Below, in pieces: positions 18,267 through 27,293 of a stretch of DNA of 64,000 bases. Each line of letters opens with the position of its first letter. Within the stretch, counting starts at the first letter, position 1. The notes under the pieces are model-generated. The model was not told the origin of the DNA and searched no databases. It saw nothing but the letters and a program-made list of their open reading frames with translations. Source of the DNA: UM-FILTER-40-17 sp032251335 (GTDB lineage Bacteria > Bacteroidota > Bacteroidia > Flavobacteriales > Flavobacteriaceae); assembly GCA_032251335.1 (NCBI GenBank), contig JAVVDW010000002.1, forward strand, positions 1 to 64,000. The letters are read 5' to 3'. Made by a program: the position numbers and the translations under genes.

Positions 18267-19562
18267 TTAATTCTTTAATTTTTTGTCTAATTCTAATATG
18301 GTATGCATCAATACATTAGCGCCATTAGCCATGTCTTCCGGACTCGTGTATTCTTTTGGACTGTGGCTGATGCCGTCTTTGCTGGGCACAAAAATCATAC
18401 CCGTAGGAACCACCAAAGCCATGTCTTGGGCATCGTGCCCTGCCCCGCTAGGCATGTATTGGAAGGTATAACCGAGGCTCTCGGAAGCTTTTTGAATGGC
18501 TGTTTTTATGACCGGATCTGTCAGTGCGGGACTGCTGGTAGCATCAATAGGTGCGAAATCAACGGATACGCCTGATTGTTTAGAAATTGCTGTGGCCTTT
18601 GCTTCTATGGAATTGAAAACAGTTTCAATTTTTTCTGATGATAAATCTCGAATTTCAAGGCTCAAAACAACTTTTCCGGGGATGACATTCGGCGCGCCGG
18701 GAAGTGCCTGAATTCTGCCTACGGTGGCAACATGGTTTCCGGGTGTTTGTAAGGCTACGTCATTGACGGCTTGTATGAATTTAGCAGCAGCCAACAGTGC
18801 ATCTTTTCGGTTGTTCATGGCTGTGGTACCTGCGTGGTTGGCAAAACCTTCAAAAGTAACATCCCACCATTTGATACCAACAATGCCTTCCACTATACCG
18901 ATTTGGATGTTGTTTTCATACAATTTAGCACCTTGTTCTATATGCAATTCCACGAAAGCAGCCATCTCTCCCTGCTTACGGGCAACTGAAGCTATATTTT
19001 CCGGATTGCCGCCCAAGCGTTTGATGCCTTCTTCAATAGTAAATCCGGTACTGTTTTTCACTCCAAGCCCCGATGCTTTTAGGTTGCCCGAAATGGCACG
19101 GCTACCCACCAAACCGCCTTCTTCGTTTGTGAAAATTATCACTTGAAGCGGATGTTCTGTAGTGTAATTTTTTTCGCTTAGTGTTTTGATAACTTCTATA
19201 GCACCCATAGCGCCGACACAGCCGTCATAATTACCTCCGTGCGGTACCATATCTATGTGCGAACCAAAAACGATGGGCTTTAATGCTTTTTTTCCGGCTT
19301 TATTTCCAATTAGGTTACCGGCGGCATCTATGTGCACTTGCAAGCCAGCTTCTCGCATCATTTCTATCACAAATTGATGTGCAGCCACGTCGGCATCGCT
19401 AAAGGCTACCCTGTTTGTTTCGCCATTTGGCAACATCCCGTAGGTGGCTAAATCGAAGATTCGCTTCTCTAATCGTTCTTGATTTATTTTAAAATTTTCG
19501 GGCTTTTGTTGTGCAAAAATCGGTAGTGATGCAAACAAAATTACCAATAAAAAGTTTTTCAT
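18267..19562 (-). CDS. M20 family Zn-dependent amidohydrolase (N-carbamoyl amino acid/allantoate type), exported
   Basis: 431 residues from the Met at 19562; an upstream in-frame GTG-type extension would hide the signal peptide MKNFLLVILFASLPIFAQ. Metal-site motifs of the hydantoinase/carbamoylase branch of M20 are seen: GSHIDMVPHGGNYDG, FTNEEGG, ELHIEQG and SGAGHDAQD. The dimerisation-domain motif GFANHAGTTAM is also present. The family removes carbamoyl or related groups (N-carbamoyl-L-amino acids, ureidopropionate, allantoate). The signal peptide places this one in the periplasm, which is unusual for the cytoplasmic family and suggests scavenging. The substrate is not settled by sequence. 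Confidence 0.87.
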   Translation of the reverse strand: MKNFLLVILFASLPIFAQQKPENFKINQERLEKRIFDLATYGMLPNGETNRVAFSDADVAAHQFVIEMMREAGLQVHIDAAGNLIGNKAGKKALKPIVFGSHIDMVPHGGNYDGCVGAMGAIEVIKTLSEKNYTTEHPLQVIIFTNEEGGLVGSRAISGNLKASGLGVKNSTGFTIEEGIKRLGGNPENIASVARKQGEMAAFVELHIEQGAKLYENNIQIGIVEGIVGIKWWDVTFEGFANHAGTTAMNNRKDALLAAAKFIQAVNDVALQTPGNHVATVGRIQALPGAPNVIPGKVVLSLEIRDLSSEKIETVFNSIEAKATAISKQSGVSVDFAPIDATSSPALTDPVIKTAIQKASESLGYTFQYMPSGAGHDAQDMALVVPTGMIFVPSKDGISHSPKEYTSPEDMANGANVLMHTILELDKKLKN

Positions 19563-19637
19563 GGTTGCAGGTTTAAAGAAAAGAGCAGTCACCACTGTGA
19601 AAGCGATACTAGATTGATTCAGAGTGTATTGCTAAGC

Positions 19638-21203
19638 CTATTTGGCAATGTTGACAGATCTTGTCTCACGAATTACAGTGACTCTTACCTGTCCGGGATA
19701 TGTCATTTCTGTTTGAATTTTTTGAGAAATATCAAAAGACAAACCGGCTGCCATTTCGTCAGATACTTTATCGCTTTCTACCATGACGCGCAATTCGCGT
19801 CCGGCTTGAATGGCGTAGGCTTTGTTCACACCCTGAAATCCGTATGCCACTTGTTCCAAGTCTTTGAGACGCTGGATGTAGGAGTCCAACACCTGTCTTC
19901 GAGCACCGGGTCTGGCACCTGAAATGGCATCACAAACTTGAACGATGGGAGCAAAAAGGGTTTTCATTTCTATCTCGTCGTGGTGGGCACCAATGGCGTT
20001 GCAAACTTCTTCTTTTTCTCCGTATTTTTCTGCCCATTGCATACCCAGTATGGCGTGGGGAATTTCTGTTTCCGTATCGGGGACTTTTCCGATGTCGTGC
20101 AGCAAACCGGCGCGTTTGGCCAATTTGGGATTGAGTCCGAGTTCGGCTGCCATGACCCCGCAAAGCTTAGCGACTTCTCTGGAGTGTTGCAGGAGGTTTT
20201 GGCCGTAAGAAGATCGGTATTTCATCCGCCCAACGGTTTTAATGAGCTCGGGATGGAGTCCGTGTATGCCAAGGTCGATTACGGTGCGTTTGCCGACTTC
20301 AATGATTTCTTGTTCGATTTGTTTGGTCGTTTTTTCAACCACTTCTTCAATTCTTGCAGGGTGAATACGGCCGTCTGTGACCAATTTGTGTAAAGACAAG
20401 CGGGCAATTTCCCTACGCACAGAATCAAAACAAGAAAGGATAATGGCTTCGGGGGTGTCGTCCACAATAATTTCGACGCCGGTAGCGGCTTCTATGGCGC
20501 GAATGTTTCTACCTTCCCGTCCTATAATTCTGCCTTTTACATCGTCTGATTCCAGATTGAAAACAGAAACGCAATTTTCAATAGCTTCTTCCGTGCCGAT
20601 ACGCTGTATGGTGTTGATAATTATTTTTTTGGCATCTTGTTGGGCGGTGAGTTTGGCTTCTTCCATGGACTGCTGAATAAAACCCATCGCCTCTGTCTTA
20701 GCCTCATTTTTAAGCGATTCTACAAGTTGTTTCTTGGCATCTTCCGCAGATAACTGGGAAATCACTTCCAGTTGCTCTACTTGACTTTTGTGCAGTTTTT
20801 CAACTTCTTGTGTTTTTCTGTCGAGATATTCTTGCTTTTGTTCTATATCTTTCAAACCTTTTTCCAAATCGGCAGTCAGTTTTTTATTTTTGGCCAATTC
20901 ACCGGAGATTTGAGATTCTTTGTCGCGTGTGCGTTTTTCAGCTTCAGCTATTTTCTTCTCCCGATCCAGAATAACTTTTTCGTGCTCAGATTTGAGTTCG
21001 ATAAACTTTTCTTTGGCTTGAAGAATTTTATCTTTTTTTATGCTTTCTGCTTCGTTGGCAGCTTCTTTTAGAACAGATGCGGCTTCCTTTTTGGCATTTT
21101 TGACCAATTTGGAAGCATTGGATTTTTCGAAAAACTTGGCTATGAGAAAGCCGGCTAAAACACCGACCAAAATTAGTATTACATATAAAATCGTTGTGCT
21201 CAT
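19638..21203 (-). CDS. rny: Ribonuclease Y
   Basis: 521 residues. An N-terminal membrane helix (about 5-22) is followed by a long charged coiled coil (about 30-190). Next come a KH domain with GRIIGREGRNIRAIE (about 215-275) and an HD domain with LLHDIGKVPDTE (about 345-440). RNase Y is a membrane-tethered endoribonuclease that starts mRNA decay. It follows zapA and the probable 6S RNA on the same strand. Confidence 0.96.
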   Translation of the reverse strand: MSTTILYVILILVGVLAGFLIAKFFEKSNASKLVKNAKKEAASVLKEAANEAESIKKDKILQAKEKFIELKSEHEKVILDREKKIAEAEKRTRDKESQISGELAKNKKLTADLEKGLKDIEQKQEYLDRKTQEVEKLHKSQVEQLEVISQLSAEDAKKQLVESLKNEAKTEAMGFIQQSMEEAKLTAQQDAKKIIINTIQRIGTEEAIENCVSVFNLESDDVKGRIIGREGRNIRAIEAATGVEIIVDDTPEAIILSCFDSVRREIARLSLHKLVTDGRIHPARIEEVVEKTTKQIEQEIIEVGKRTVIDLGIHGLHPELIKTVGRMKYRSSYGQNLLQHSREVAKLCGVMAAELGLNPKLAKRAGLLHDIGKVPDTETEIPHAILGMQWAEKYGEKEEVCNAIGAHHDEIEMKTLFAPIVQVCDAISGARPGARRQVLDSYIQRLKDLEQVAYGFQGVNKAYAIQAGRELRVMVESDKVSDEMAAGLSFDISQKIQTEMTYPGQVRVTVIRETRSVNIAK

Positions 21204-21222
21204 TATGTTGGTATTAGTTGGT

Positions 21223-21400
21223 AAAAAAAAAGCCTACACCAGTGAAGTATGTATAAACTCCATAATGACAGGTTTAAGGCTAACAAACTGATCAAGTATC
21301 CGATAAGGCGGTGAGGCCATCGGCGCGCTTTTACAGTTTTGACTCACCTTTTTGAATTGTTTTCTGTTGAGTTTATCAATTCCTGTTAACTAGTGTAGGC
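21223..21400 (-). ncRNA. ssrS: Probable 6S RNA (ssrS)
   Basis: Between zapA and rny lies a 190-base gap without an ORF. The minus-strand sequence from 21400 to 21232 begins GCCTACAC and ends GTGTAGGC, which pair perfectly, and the end is followed by nine T. Inside, AUAAACUC pairs with GAGUUUAU, then AAACUG with CAGUUU, and near the tip CCGAU pairs with AUCGG. This gives a long rod with internal loops, about 169 bases, the expected size and shape of 6S RNA, which binds the housekeeping RNA polymerase holoenzyme. A position just downstream of zapA on the same strand matches ssrS in E. coli. No covariance search was run, so another structured RNA cannot be excluded. Confidence 0.72.
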
Positions 21401-21416
21401 AGTAACAAATATATTT

Positions 21417-21725
21417 TTAAGAACGTGTTTCCAAAGCCTCGTCCATTTTTTTGATCCAGAGCTGCAACTTGGATTCAAAATCTTGGATTTCGTCTTCTTT
21501 TTTAATACTCTGTTGTTCAGTGGCGGCGGCAAACTGTAAGGCACACATGGCCAATACATCTTGTTTGTCTTTCACTTCGTACTGTTCTTCAAACTTCTTA
21601 GAGAGTTGTGCAATATCTTTTGCTGCTTTGCGCAAACTTTCTTCTTGTTGCGGCTTGATCGTCAGGGGATAAACCCTGTCAGCAATACTTATTTTCACCT
21701 TCAACAACTCTTGGTCTTCATTCAT
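21417..21725 (-). CDS. zapA: Cell division protein ZapA
   Basis: 102 residues with the ZapA layout: an N-terminal strand pair KVKISIADRVYPLTI, the motif EESLRKAAKDI, a core LAMCALQFAA, and a C-terminal helix that would form the dimer coiled coil. ZapA binds FtsZ and stabilises the Z ring. Its ATG overlaps the stop of the coiled-coil gene upstream by 4 bases. Downstream on the same strand are the probable 6S RNA and rny. Confidence 0.9.
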   Translation of the reverse strand: MNEDQELLKVKISIADRVYPLTIKPQQEESLRKAAKDIAQLSKKFEEQYEVKDKQDVLAMCALQFAAATEQQSIKKEDEIQDFESKLQLWIKKMDEALETRS

Positions 21726-22012
21726 TTGGACAATTGAATAATACAGTTATCAATCTCGCGAACCAAAGTATTTATTTTGTTTTTTGTTTCATGTTTAAAC
21801 GCGTCACTGCCGGAAATCGTCGAGGCTATCCTGAGTGATTCAATTTGTTTCTGCAAAGCTTCTACCTCCGATGCCTGCTCGGAGATTTGTCGCTTGTAGA
21901 TGGCTAAATCGTTGCGCAACTGTTTGTTTTCTATTAACAATTGCTGCTGTTTAATGATAAGTTTGTTCAACTTATTATCAACATCAACAACCAATTGCGA
22001 CAATTCACTCAT
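21722..22012 (-). CDS. Small coiled-coil protein upstream of zapA (possible division factor)
   Basis: 96 residues, almost wholly helical. A heptad-like coiled coil spans about 5-65 (LNKLIIKQQQLLIENKQLRN) and the C-terminus is KINTLVREIDNCIIQL. It overlaps zapA by 4 bases, so it is translationally coupled, and a strong promoter precedes it. Size, coiled coil and coupling with zapA make a ZapB-like partner plausible, but sequence alone does not prove homology. Confidence 0.82.
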   Translation of the reverse strand: MSELSQLVVDVDNKLNKLIIKQQQLLIENKQLRNDLAIYKRQISEQASEVEALQKQIESLRIASTISGSDAFKHETKNKINTLVREIDNCIIQLSK

Positions 22013-22040
22013 GTGATGACTTTCAATACGAAATCGTTTT

Positions 22041-22071
22041 CAAATTTATAACAAGCCGTCCTTATTTACAA
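22041..22071 (-). promoter_or_regulatory. Promoter of the coiled-coil/zapA operon
   Basis: The minus strand has TTG (22069-22071), a 20-base gap and TAAATTTG (22041-22048), matching the Bacteroidota -33/-7 consensus. It is about 28 bases before the coiled-coil gene and could serve zapA, the 6S RNA and rny. Confidence 0.72.
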
Positions 22072-22187
22072 GTGTTTTAATATAATTCGTGTTTTTTTCA
22101 ATCAGATTCTTTCAAAAGTTTGACCTTTAATTAATTATTTTTTAATATTCTATGACATTTATCAGTATTTAAGAAATGACGCCCATT

Positions 22188-22195
22188 TAATTTTG
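22188..22195 (+). promoter_or_regulatory. -7 box of ompW
   Basis: TAATTTTG is a full match to TAnnTTTG, 31 bases before the ompW start. The -33 element is not clear. Confidence 0.5.
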
Positions 22196-22226
22196 CAGGT
22201 ATAAAACTAACACACCTAATTCAACT

Positions 22227-22853
22227 ATGAAAAAACTTACACTTTTAACGCTAGCAATCAGCTTTTTTTCTTTAGCCTTGTTTGCACAAGAGCCCGAAGA
22301 AACTGACGCCAAAGAAGATTTTAAACGTTGGCAAATTCGCTTCAGAGGCCTTTTTGTTTCACCTTTTGAAAGCGACAATCTTCCGGGAGCTGAGGTAGAT
22401 GTTTCTGCAACGGCTACACCCGAGGTGGATTTCACCTATTTTTTTACTAAAAACATAGCCGCTGAATTGATTTTGGCTACTACGTATCACGAAGTAGATT
22501 TGGGTAGTGCGAGTCTTGGCGGGGTTTGGCTTTTGCCGCCTACCTTAACCTTGCAATACCACCTTCCGATGGAAAACTGGAAGCCTTATGTGGGTGCGGG
22601 TGTCAATTATACTATTTTTTATGAAGAAAGCAATGGAGATATTGTAGACATGGACTACGATGATAGTTTTGGTTTTGCCTTTCAATTGGGCGTAGATTAT
22701 TTTTTGAATGACAAATGGTTTTTAAATCTGGATGTGAAACAGTTAATTCTTTCCACTGATGTAGATGCACAGGTCAACTTGACAACAAGTGTGCCTGTAG
22801 AGGTAGATTTAAATCCCATCATTATTGGTTTTGGCGTAGGTTTTAGGTTCTAA
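22227..22853 (+). CDS. OmpW family outer membrane protein
   Basis: 208 residues with a signal peptide ending ALFAQ. The mature part shows the OmpW small-barrel pattern: WQIRFRGLFVSP at the start, LLPPTLTLQYHLP in the middle, PYVGAGVNYTIFY, and the closing strand GFGVGFRF with a terminal Phe. OmpW forms an eight-stranded barrel with a hydrophobic channel for small lipophilic molecules. It is a single gene with its own -7 box and a downstream terminator. Confidence 0.92.
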   Translation: MKKLTLLTLAISFFSLALFAQEPEETDAKEDFKRWQIRFRGLFVSPFESDNLPGAEVDVSATATPEVDFTYFFTKNIAAELILATTYHEVDLGSASLGGVWLLPPTLTLQYHLPMENWKPYVGAGVNYTIFYEESNGDIVDMDYDDSFGFAFQLGVDYFLNDKWFLNLDVKQLILSTDVDAQVNLTTSVPVEVDLNPIIIGFGVGFRF

Positions 22854-22880
22854 CATACGCAGTTTTTGGTTAGTTGAAAG

Positions 22881-22911
22881 CCGCTTGGGAAGGTTAGCCC
22901 GGGCGGTTTTT
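22881..22911 (+). terminator. Rho-independent terminator after ompW
   Basis: 9-bp GC-rich stem with two G-U pairs (22881-22889 with 22898-22906), an 8-base loop, then TTTTT. It lies 28 bases after the ompW stop. Confidence 0.8.
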
Positions 22912-23085
22912 AATTTTTATATCTGTTGGACAAAAGGCACTTTCTCTTTGTCTTGCAAGCTTAAAGATGGCGAATACTCATTGTGAAAAAAGTTTTAGAC
23001 GCCTCTGTATAGTAGCCTTAGCGTGATAAATCATTAATTTTATTTTTTTTGTAAGGAAATTCAAACAGAACGGTCTAATTGGTGT

Positions 23086-23664
23086 ATGAACCGAAAACAT
23101 CAAAAAAGCGAAATATTAGACAAAGGCATCCTACTGATGTGTAGGGGAGGTTATCACCAAACAGGCGTGACCGATATTTTAAATGCGTGTCAGATTCCGA
23201 AAGGTTCTTTCTATAATTTTTTTGAAAGCAAAGAGCAATTTACACTCGAGGCTATTGCGCAATACGAAAGAGATTTGCTGGAATTACTGGATAAAATTCA
23301 TCTAGGTAAACAGGCCTCAGGTTATAAAAAAATAGAAACCTACTTTAGAGAGGTTGTTAAAAGATTTCAATCAACCGGTTTCAACTGCTCCTGCCTTTTG
23401 GGTAACCTTTCTACCGAGGTTGGCGCCGACTTTCCCCGGATTTCCGAAGCCATAAGCCAAACGAGAATGGAAATTAAAACGCGGCTTGTCACCTTTATAG
23501 ATTTGCATTTTGACAGTGAAAAAACAATTGAAGAAACTGGCAAAATGGCAGATTTTTTACTCGATGCTTTTTACGGTGTACTCACCCGTATGAAAGTGGA
23601 AAGAAATGGTCTCGCTTTTTCAGATTTTTTCGAATTTCAACTCCCTTTTATATTAAAAAAATAA
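23086..23664 (+). CDS. TetR/AcrR family transcriptional regulator
   Basis: 192 residues. The N-terminal helix-turn-helix (about 8-50) has the TetR pattern GILLMCRGGYHQTGVTDIL and IPKGSFYNFFESKEQF. The C-terminal ligand-binding half contains FNCSCLLGNLSTEVG, typical of the AcuR/YxaF-like TetR group. It is 26 bases upstream of an AhpD-like gene on the same strand and probably controls it, with a thiol- or electrophile-type signal as one possibility. Confidence 0.9.
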   Translation: MNRKHQKSEILDKGILLMCRGGYHQTGVTDILNACQIPKGSFYNFFESKEQFTLEAIAQYERDLLELLDKIHLGKQASGYKKIETYFREVVKRFQSTGFNCSCLLGNLSTEVGADFPRISEAISQTRMEIKTRLVTFIDLHFDSEKTIEETGKMADFLLDAFYGVLTRMKVERNGLAFSDFFEFQLPFILKK

Positions 23665-23690
23665 ATGTTTAACCTTAAATTTCAATAATT

Positions 23691-24272
23691 ATGAGTCATG
23701 TTTTTAAAACTTCTTTGCCCACCTTGGGTTTAGATACGAACAATGCAGAAGCCAAAAAATTGCTGCAAGCAGCACAAGACGAAATGGGAATGATTCCGAC
23801 CATGTATGGTAATATGGCAAACCATCCCGATTTGTTGGCCACCTATAGATTGGGTTATGATGCCCTGCGCAAAAGAACCAACTTTTCTCAAACAGAAGTA
23901 GAGGTAGTCTTTTTAACCATCAGCTACGAAAACGCTTGTGAATATTGTATGGCAGCCCATAGCTTTCTTGCAGACGTAGCCTCAAAGGTGCCCAAAGAGG
24001 TAACCGAAGCTTTGCGCAACGGCGAAGCCATAGAGGATGAAAAATTGAGCGCATTGCATCAGTTTACCAAGACGATGGTTGTCAAACGCGGTAATCCTAG
24101 CCCGGAAGATGCCCAAGCTTTTCTGAATGCCGGATATACAGAAAATCACATTTTGGAGATTATTTTAGCTATATCTGTTAAAATTATCAGCAACTATTCC
24201 AATCATATTTTTCACACCAAACCCGACCCCGCATTTGCCGGAAGGGCTTGGAAAGCGTCTCAACACGCATAG
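23691..24272 (+). CDS. Carboxymuconolactone decarboxylase/AhpD-like protein
   Basis: 193 residues. The AhpD-type active site E-x3-C-x2-C-x3-H is seen in ENACEYCMAAHS (about residues 83-94), which supports thiol-disulfide or peroxidase-partner chemistry rather than ring decarboxylation. It follows a TetR gene closely, and a UUCG hairpin terminator ends the pair. A role in stress or electrophile detoxification is inferred from the regulator and motif. Confidence 0.88.
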   Translation: MSHVFKTSLPTLGLDTNNAEAKKLLQAAQDEMGMIPTMYGNMANHPDLLATYRLGYDALRKRTNFSQTEVEVVFLTISYENACEYCMAAHSFLADVASKVPKEVTEALRNGEAIEDEKLSALHQFTKTMVVKRGNPSPEDAQAFLNAGYTENHILEIILAISVKIISNYSNHIFHTKPDPAFAGRAWKASQHA

Positions 24273-24295
24273 AAACCTGTCTGTTTTGTTTAAAA

Positions 24296-24320
24296 GGCCA
24301 TCTTTCGAGATGGTCTTTTT
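24296..24320 (+). terminator. Terminator of the TetR/AhpD-like operon
   Basis: 8-bp stem (24296-24303 with 24308-24315, one G-U pair) closed by a TTCG tetraloop and followed by TTTTT. It lies 23 bases after the stop codon. Confidence 0.88.
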
Positions 24321-24377
24321 GCTTTTGTACCTTTCTATAAATCAGTAAGATATTTTTTAGTCAAACAGAAAAAAGTT

Positions 24378-24385
24378 TACATTTG
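24378..24385 (+). promoter_or_regulatory. -7 box for the membrane acyltransferase gene
   Basis: TACATTTG matches TAnnTTTG, 20 bases before the start codon. No TTG is at the standard distance. Confidence 0.45.
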
Positions 24386-24405
24386 CAAAAAAAATAAACA
24401 GGTAC

Positions 24406-25560
24406 ATGAGCCTACCTTCCAACAGATTGTTTTATATAGATGCCATGCGAACTTTTGCCATCTTGATGATGTTGCAAGGTCATTTTATATACGAAACTTT
24501 GGATATATCATACCGTCTGGACAGCAGTATGGCTTATACAACCTGGAAATATTTCAGAGGCATTACAGCACCGCTGTTCTTCACGGTTTCCGGCTTTATA
24601 TTTACCTACTTGCTCATTCGAAATCCGCTGCGCGGCTGGCAAAACCCACGCGTAAAGAAAGGAATCAGAAGGGCTTTGTACATTATTTTCTGGGGTTATT
24701 TGTTGCGCCTTAATATTTGGATGTTATTCAGCGGCAAGATAAACAGTGCGTTTTGGATGATAGATGTTCTACACTGTATCGGACTGTCCATCATAGGTAT
24801 TGTTGGACTCTATTTACTCTTTTCAAAACTGAATGTTAAATGGTTTCCCTACGCAATGGCACTCATCGGAATCTGTATTTTTTTGCTTCATCCTTTTTAC
24901 GACAAAGCAACTGTTGATTTTCTGCCGAAATTTTTAGCCAATTATTTTACAAATGTCTATGGTTCCAGTTTTACCATTATTCCTTGGTTTGGCTATGCTG
25001 CTATTGGTGGCAGTTTGGGCTGGGTTTTTTATAAGTACAAAGACTATAAAAATTTACTCACCTGGGCGCCTGTCGTGTTTTTACCCACAGGATTGTTGCT
25101 CATTTTCCTCTCGTCTCCATTTTTTCTTTGGGCGGGCGAAATGTTCAATCTAAACTTACTGCAACGGATTGCTGCCAACAACTATTTATTTATCAGGTTA
25201 GGCGACGTTTTTATCTTTTTTACAGTTTTTATTTCCTTGCGGAGTTTCTTTACAGGCAGCATCGTACAACGCCTGGGTGCCCGTACATTAACCATATATA
25301 TTTTCCATTTTGCGCTGCTGTACGGAAGTTGGCTAGGGTTGGGTATTAACATGCAGTTCAAGAATGCCCTAAGCCCGGTGGAGGCCATCTTGGGTGCTTT
25401 CATCTTTCTACTGGTCAATTGTGTTTTTGCTTATTATTTTGACAAAGAAAAGCTATATGGGATTATACGAAACACTATAGGCTATCAAGCTGTGTTTGTG
25501 AAATTACCCAAAGTTTTGATGACCAAAATCAAATGGGTAGGCGTTAGGCAGACAAATTAG
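24406..25560 (+). CDS. Membrane acyltransferase, heparan-alpha-glucosaminide N-acetyltransferase-like (DUF1624)
   Basis: 384 residues with about ten membrane helices. The N-terminus RLFYIDAMRTFAILMMLQGH contains the conserved Asp and His of the DUF1624/HGSNAT-type acyltransferases, which move an acyl group across the membrane onto a sugar or polymer. The acceptor is unknown. Its 3' end overlaps the convergent rsmE gene by 17 bases. A relation to the wider OpgC/OafA acyltransferase clan is possible. Confidence 0.8.
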   Translation: MSLPSNRLFYIDAMRTFAILMMLQGHFIYETLDISYRLDSSMAYTTWKYFRGITAPLFFTVSGFIFTYLLIRNPLRGWQNPRVKKGIRRALYIIFWGYLLRLNIWMLFSGKINSAFWMIDVLHCIGLSIIGIVGLYLLFSKLNVKWFPYAMALIGICIFLLHPFYDKATVDFLPKFLANYFTNVYGSSFTIIPWFGYAAIGGSLGWVFYKYKDYKNLLTWAPVVFLPTGLLLIFLSSPFFLWAGEMFNLNLLQRIAANNYLFIRLGDVFIFFTVFISLRSFFTGSIVQRLGARTLTIYIFHFALLYGSWLGLGINMQFKNALSPVEAILGAFIFLLVNCVFAYYFDKEKLYGIIRNTIGYQAVFVKLPKVLMTKIKWVGVRQTN

Positions 25561-26254
25561 CGAGGTTTACAATATGGCAGCCCACTAAAGCGGCGGTTTC
25601 CGTTCTCAATCGCTTTTCTCCAAAAGTTACAGCATCAAAATTATGATGTGTGGCCATGTCAATTTCTTTTTCTGAAAAATCACCTTCGGGACCTATGAGT
25701 AACAACACAGCTGTTTTGGGTTTTACCAAGCCGGTTAGTGGTTTTTGGCCAGCATCACCACAATATGCTATAAAGCGTTGAGATGCTTGGACGTTTTCTA
25801 ACAAAGTTGACAAAGATACGGGTTCGTTTAACTGTGGCAAATACGACCTGAGCGATTGCTTCATGGCCGCTTGTAAGATTTTTTGTAATCTTTCTATTTT
25901 TATCACTTTCCTTTCGGAATTTTCACAAATAATGGGTGTGATTTCGTGTATGCCAATTTCGGTGGCTTTTTCCAAAAACCATTCGAAGCGATCCATCGAT
26001 TTTGTAGGCGCCACTGCCAAATGCAGGTGAAAAGCGTCCGGTGCTTCAAAATGTGTCCTTACAATTTCTCCGACAGATTGTTTGGGGTTTATATGCGTCA
26101 ATTGAACGTCAAAAAGATACCCCTTACCGTTGGTAACTTGTACCACGTCACCCGATTTTTTTCGCAACACCTTTGCCAAATGAAGACTTTCTGCTGCGGG
26201 GAAAAGACAGTTTGTGTGTGTTTGGTCGAGTTCGGGCTGATAAAAAAGTTGCAT
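25544..26254 (-). CDS. rsmE: 16S rRNA (uracil1498-N3)-methyltransferase RsmE
   Basis: 236 residues. It has the SPOUT-fold knot motifs LLIGPEGDFSEKEI and FGEKRLRTETAALV near the C-terminus, plus an N-terminal PUA-like domain with HLAKVLRKKSGDVV. It methylates U1498 of 16S rRNA. The gene starts one base after the tsaD stop on the minus strand, so the two RNA-modification genes form an operon. Confidence 0.94.
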   Translation of the reverse strand: MQLFYQPELDQTHTNCLFPAAESLHLAKVLRKKSGDVVQVTNGKGYLFDVQLTHINPKQSVGEIVRTHFEAPDAFHLHLAVAPTKSMDRFEWFLEKATEIGIHEITPIICENSERKVIKIERLQKILQAAMKQSLRSYLPQLNEPVSLSTLLENVQASQRFIAYCGDAGQKPLTGLVKPKTAVLLLIGPEGDFSEKEIDMATHHNFDAVTFGEKRLRTETAALVGCHIVNLANLSA

Positions 26255-26255
26255 A

Positions 26256-27284
26256 TCAAAGTGGATATTTTGCAGTTGAAGTGATACTTTCGTCTGTAAA
26301 ATCTTTTTTTAAAAATTTTAAATAGCCAACGATGCCAATCATGGCCGCATTGTCAGTAGTGTATTCAAAATCAGGGATGTAAACTGTCCAGTTTTGGTTT
26401 TTGCTGTATGCTTCTAACTTCTGTCGCAATGCCGAATTGGCCGAGACCCCGCCACCCACTGCGACTCTGGAAATACCTGTTTGCTGCACGGCCAAGGTAA
26501 GTTTGTCAAATAATATTTCAATCAAAGTGTGTTGAATGGAAGCACAAATATCGGCGAGATTTTCTTTGATAAAATCCGGGTTTTTGGTTTTTTCTTTGTG
26601 AATAAAATTCAAAATTGCTGTTTTAATTCCGCTAAAACTATAGTCGTAACCATCCATTTTAGGTTTCGTAAAAGTAAACCGATGTGGGTTGCCCGTCTGG
26701 GCGTATTTGTCTATCAGTGGTCCTCCCGGATAGGGCAAACCGAGCAACTTGGCAGATTTGTCGAAAGCTTCACCCACGGCGTCGTCTTTAGATTGTCCCA
26801 AGATGGTCATATCAAAATAATCATCTACCCGAATCAGCTGGGTGTGGCCGCCTGAAACCGTCAATGCCAGAAAAGGAAAAGTGGGTTTCGTCCTGTTTTT
26901 ATCATCTATAAAATGTGCCAAAATATGGCCTTGCATGTGGTTGACTTCTATCAGTGGAATTTTTAATGCTTGCGAAAGAGATTTTGCGAAAGACATTCCG
27001 ACCAACAGAGAGCCCAACAAACCCGGACCTTTCGTGAAAGCAATGGCATGCAGCTGTTTTTTGTCAATTCCGGCTTGTGCCAAGGCTTGGTGTACCACCG
27101 GAACAATGTTTTGCTGATGCGCCCTAGATGCCAATTCAGGCACCACACCGCCAAAGGCTTCGTGAATTTTTTGATCTGCCACAACATTGGATAACACAGT
27201 CGCGTTTTGCAGTACAGCCGCTGCCGTGTCATCACATGAAGATTCAATGGCAAGTATATAAACAGTTGGTTCGCGGTCGGGCAT
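26256..27284 (-). CDS. tsaD: tRNA N6-adenosine threonylcarbamoyltransferase TsaD
   Basis: 342 residues from the Met at 27284. A longer in-frame version would add 43 residues including a hydrophobic stretch that TsaD proteins lack. Family motifs: ILAIESSCDDTAAAVL, the metal-binding HMQGHILAH, GPGLLGSLLVG, SGGHTQL and AVGEAFDK. It transfers threonylcarbamoyl to A37 of ANN-decoding tRNAs with TsaB/C/E. It is divergent from tamB with only 16 bases between the assigned start codons, so the promoters must lie inside the neighbouring coding sequence. Confidence 0.95.
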   Translation of the reverse strand: MPDREPTVYILAIESSCDDTAAAVLQNATVLSNVVADQKIHEAFGGVVPELASRAHQQNIVPVVHQALAQAGIDKKQLHAIAFTKGPGLLGSLLVGMSFAKSLSQALKIPLIEVNHMQGHILAHFIDDKNRTKPTFPFLALTVSGGHTQLIRVDDYFDMTILGQSKDDAVGEAFDKSAKLLGLPYPGGPLIDKYAQTGNPHRFTFTKPKMDGYDYSFSGIKTAILNFIHKEKTKNPDFIKENLADICASIQHTLIEILFDKLTLAVQQTGISRVAVGGGVSANSALRQKLEAYSKNQNWTVYIPDFEYTTDNAAMIGIVGYLKFLKKDFTDESITSTAKYPL

Positions 27285-27293
27285 AAAATTTGC

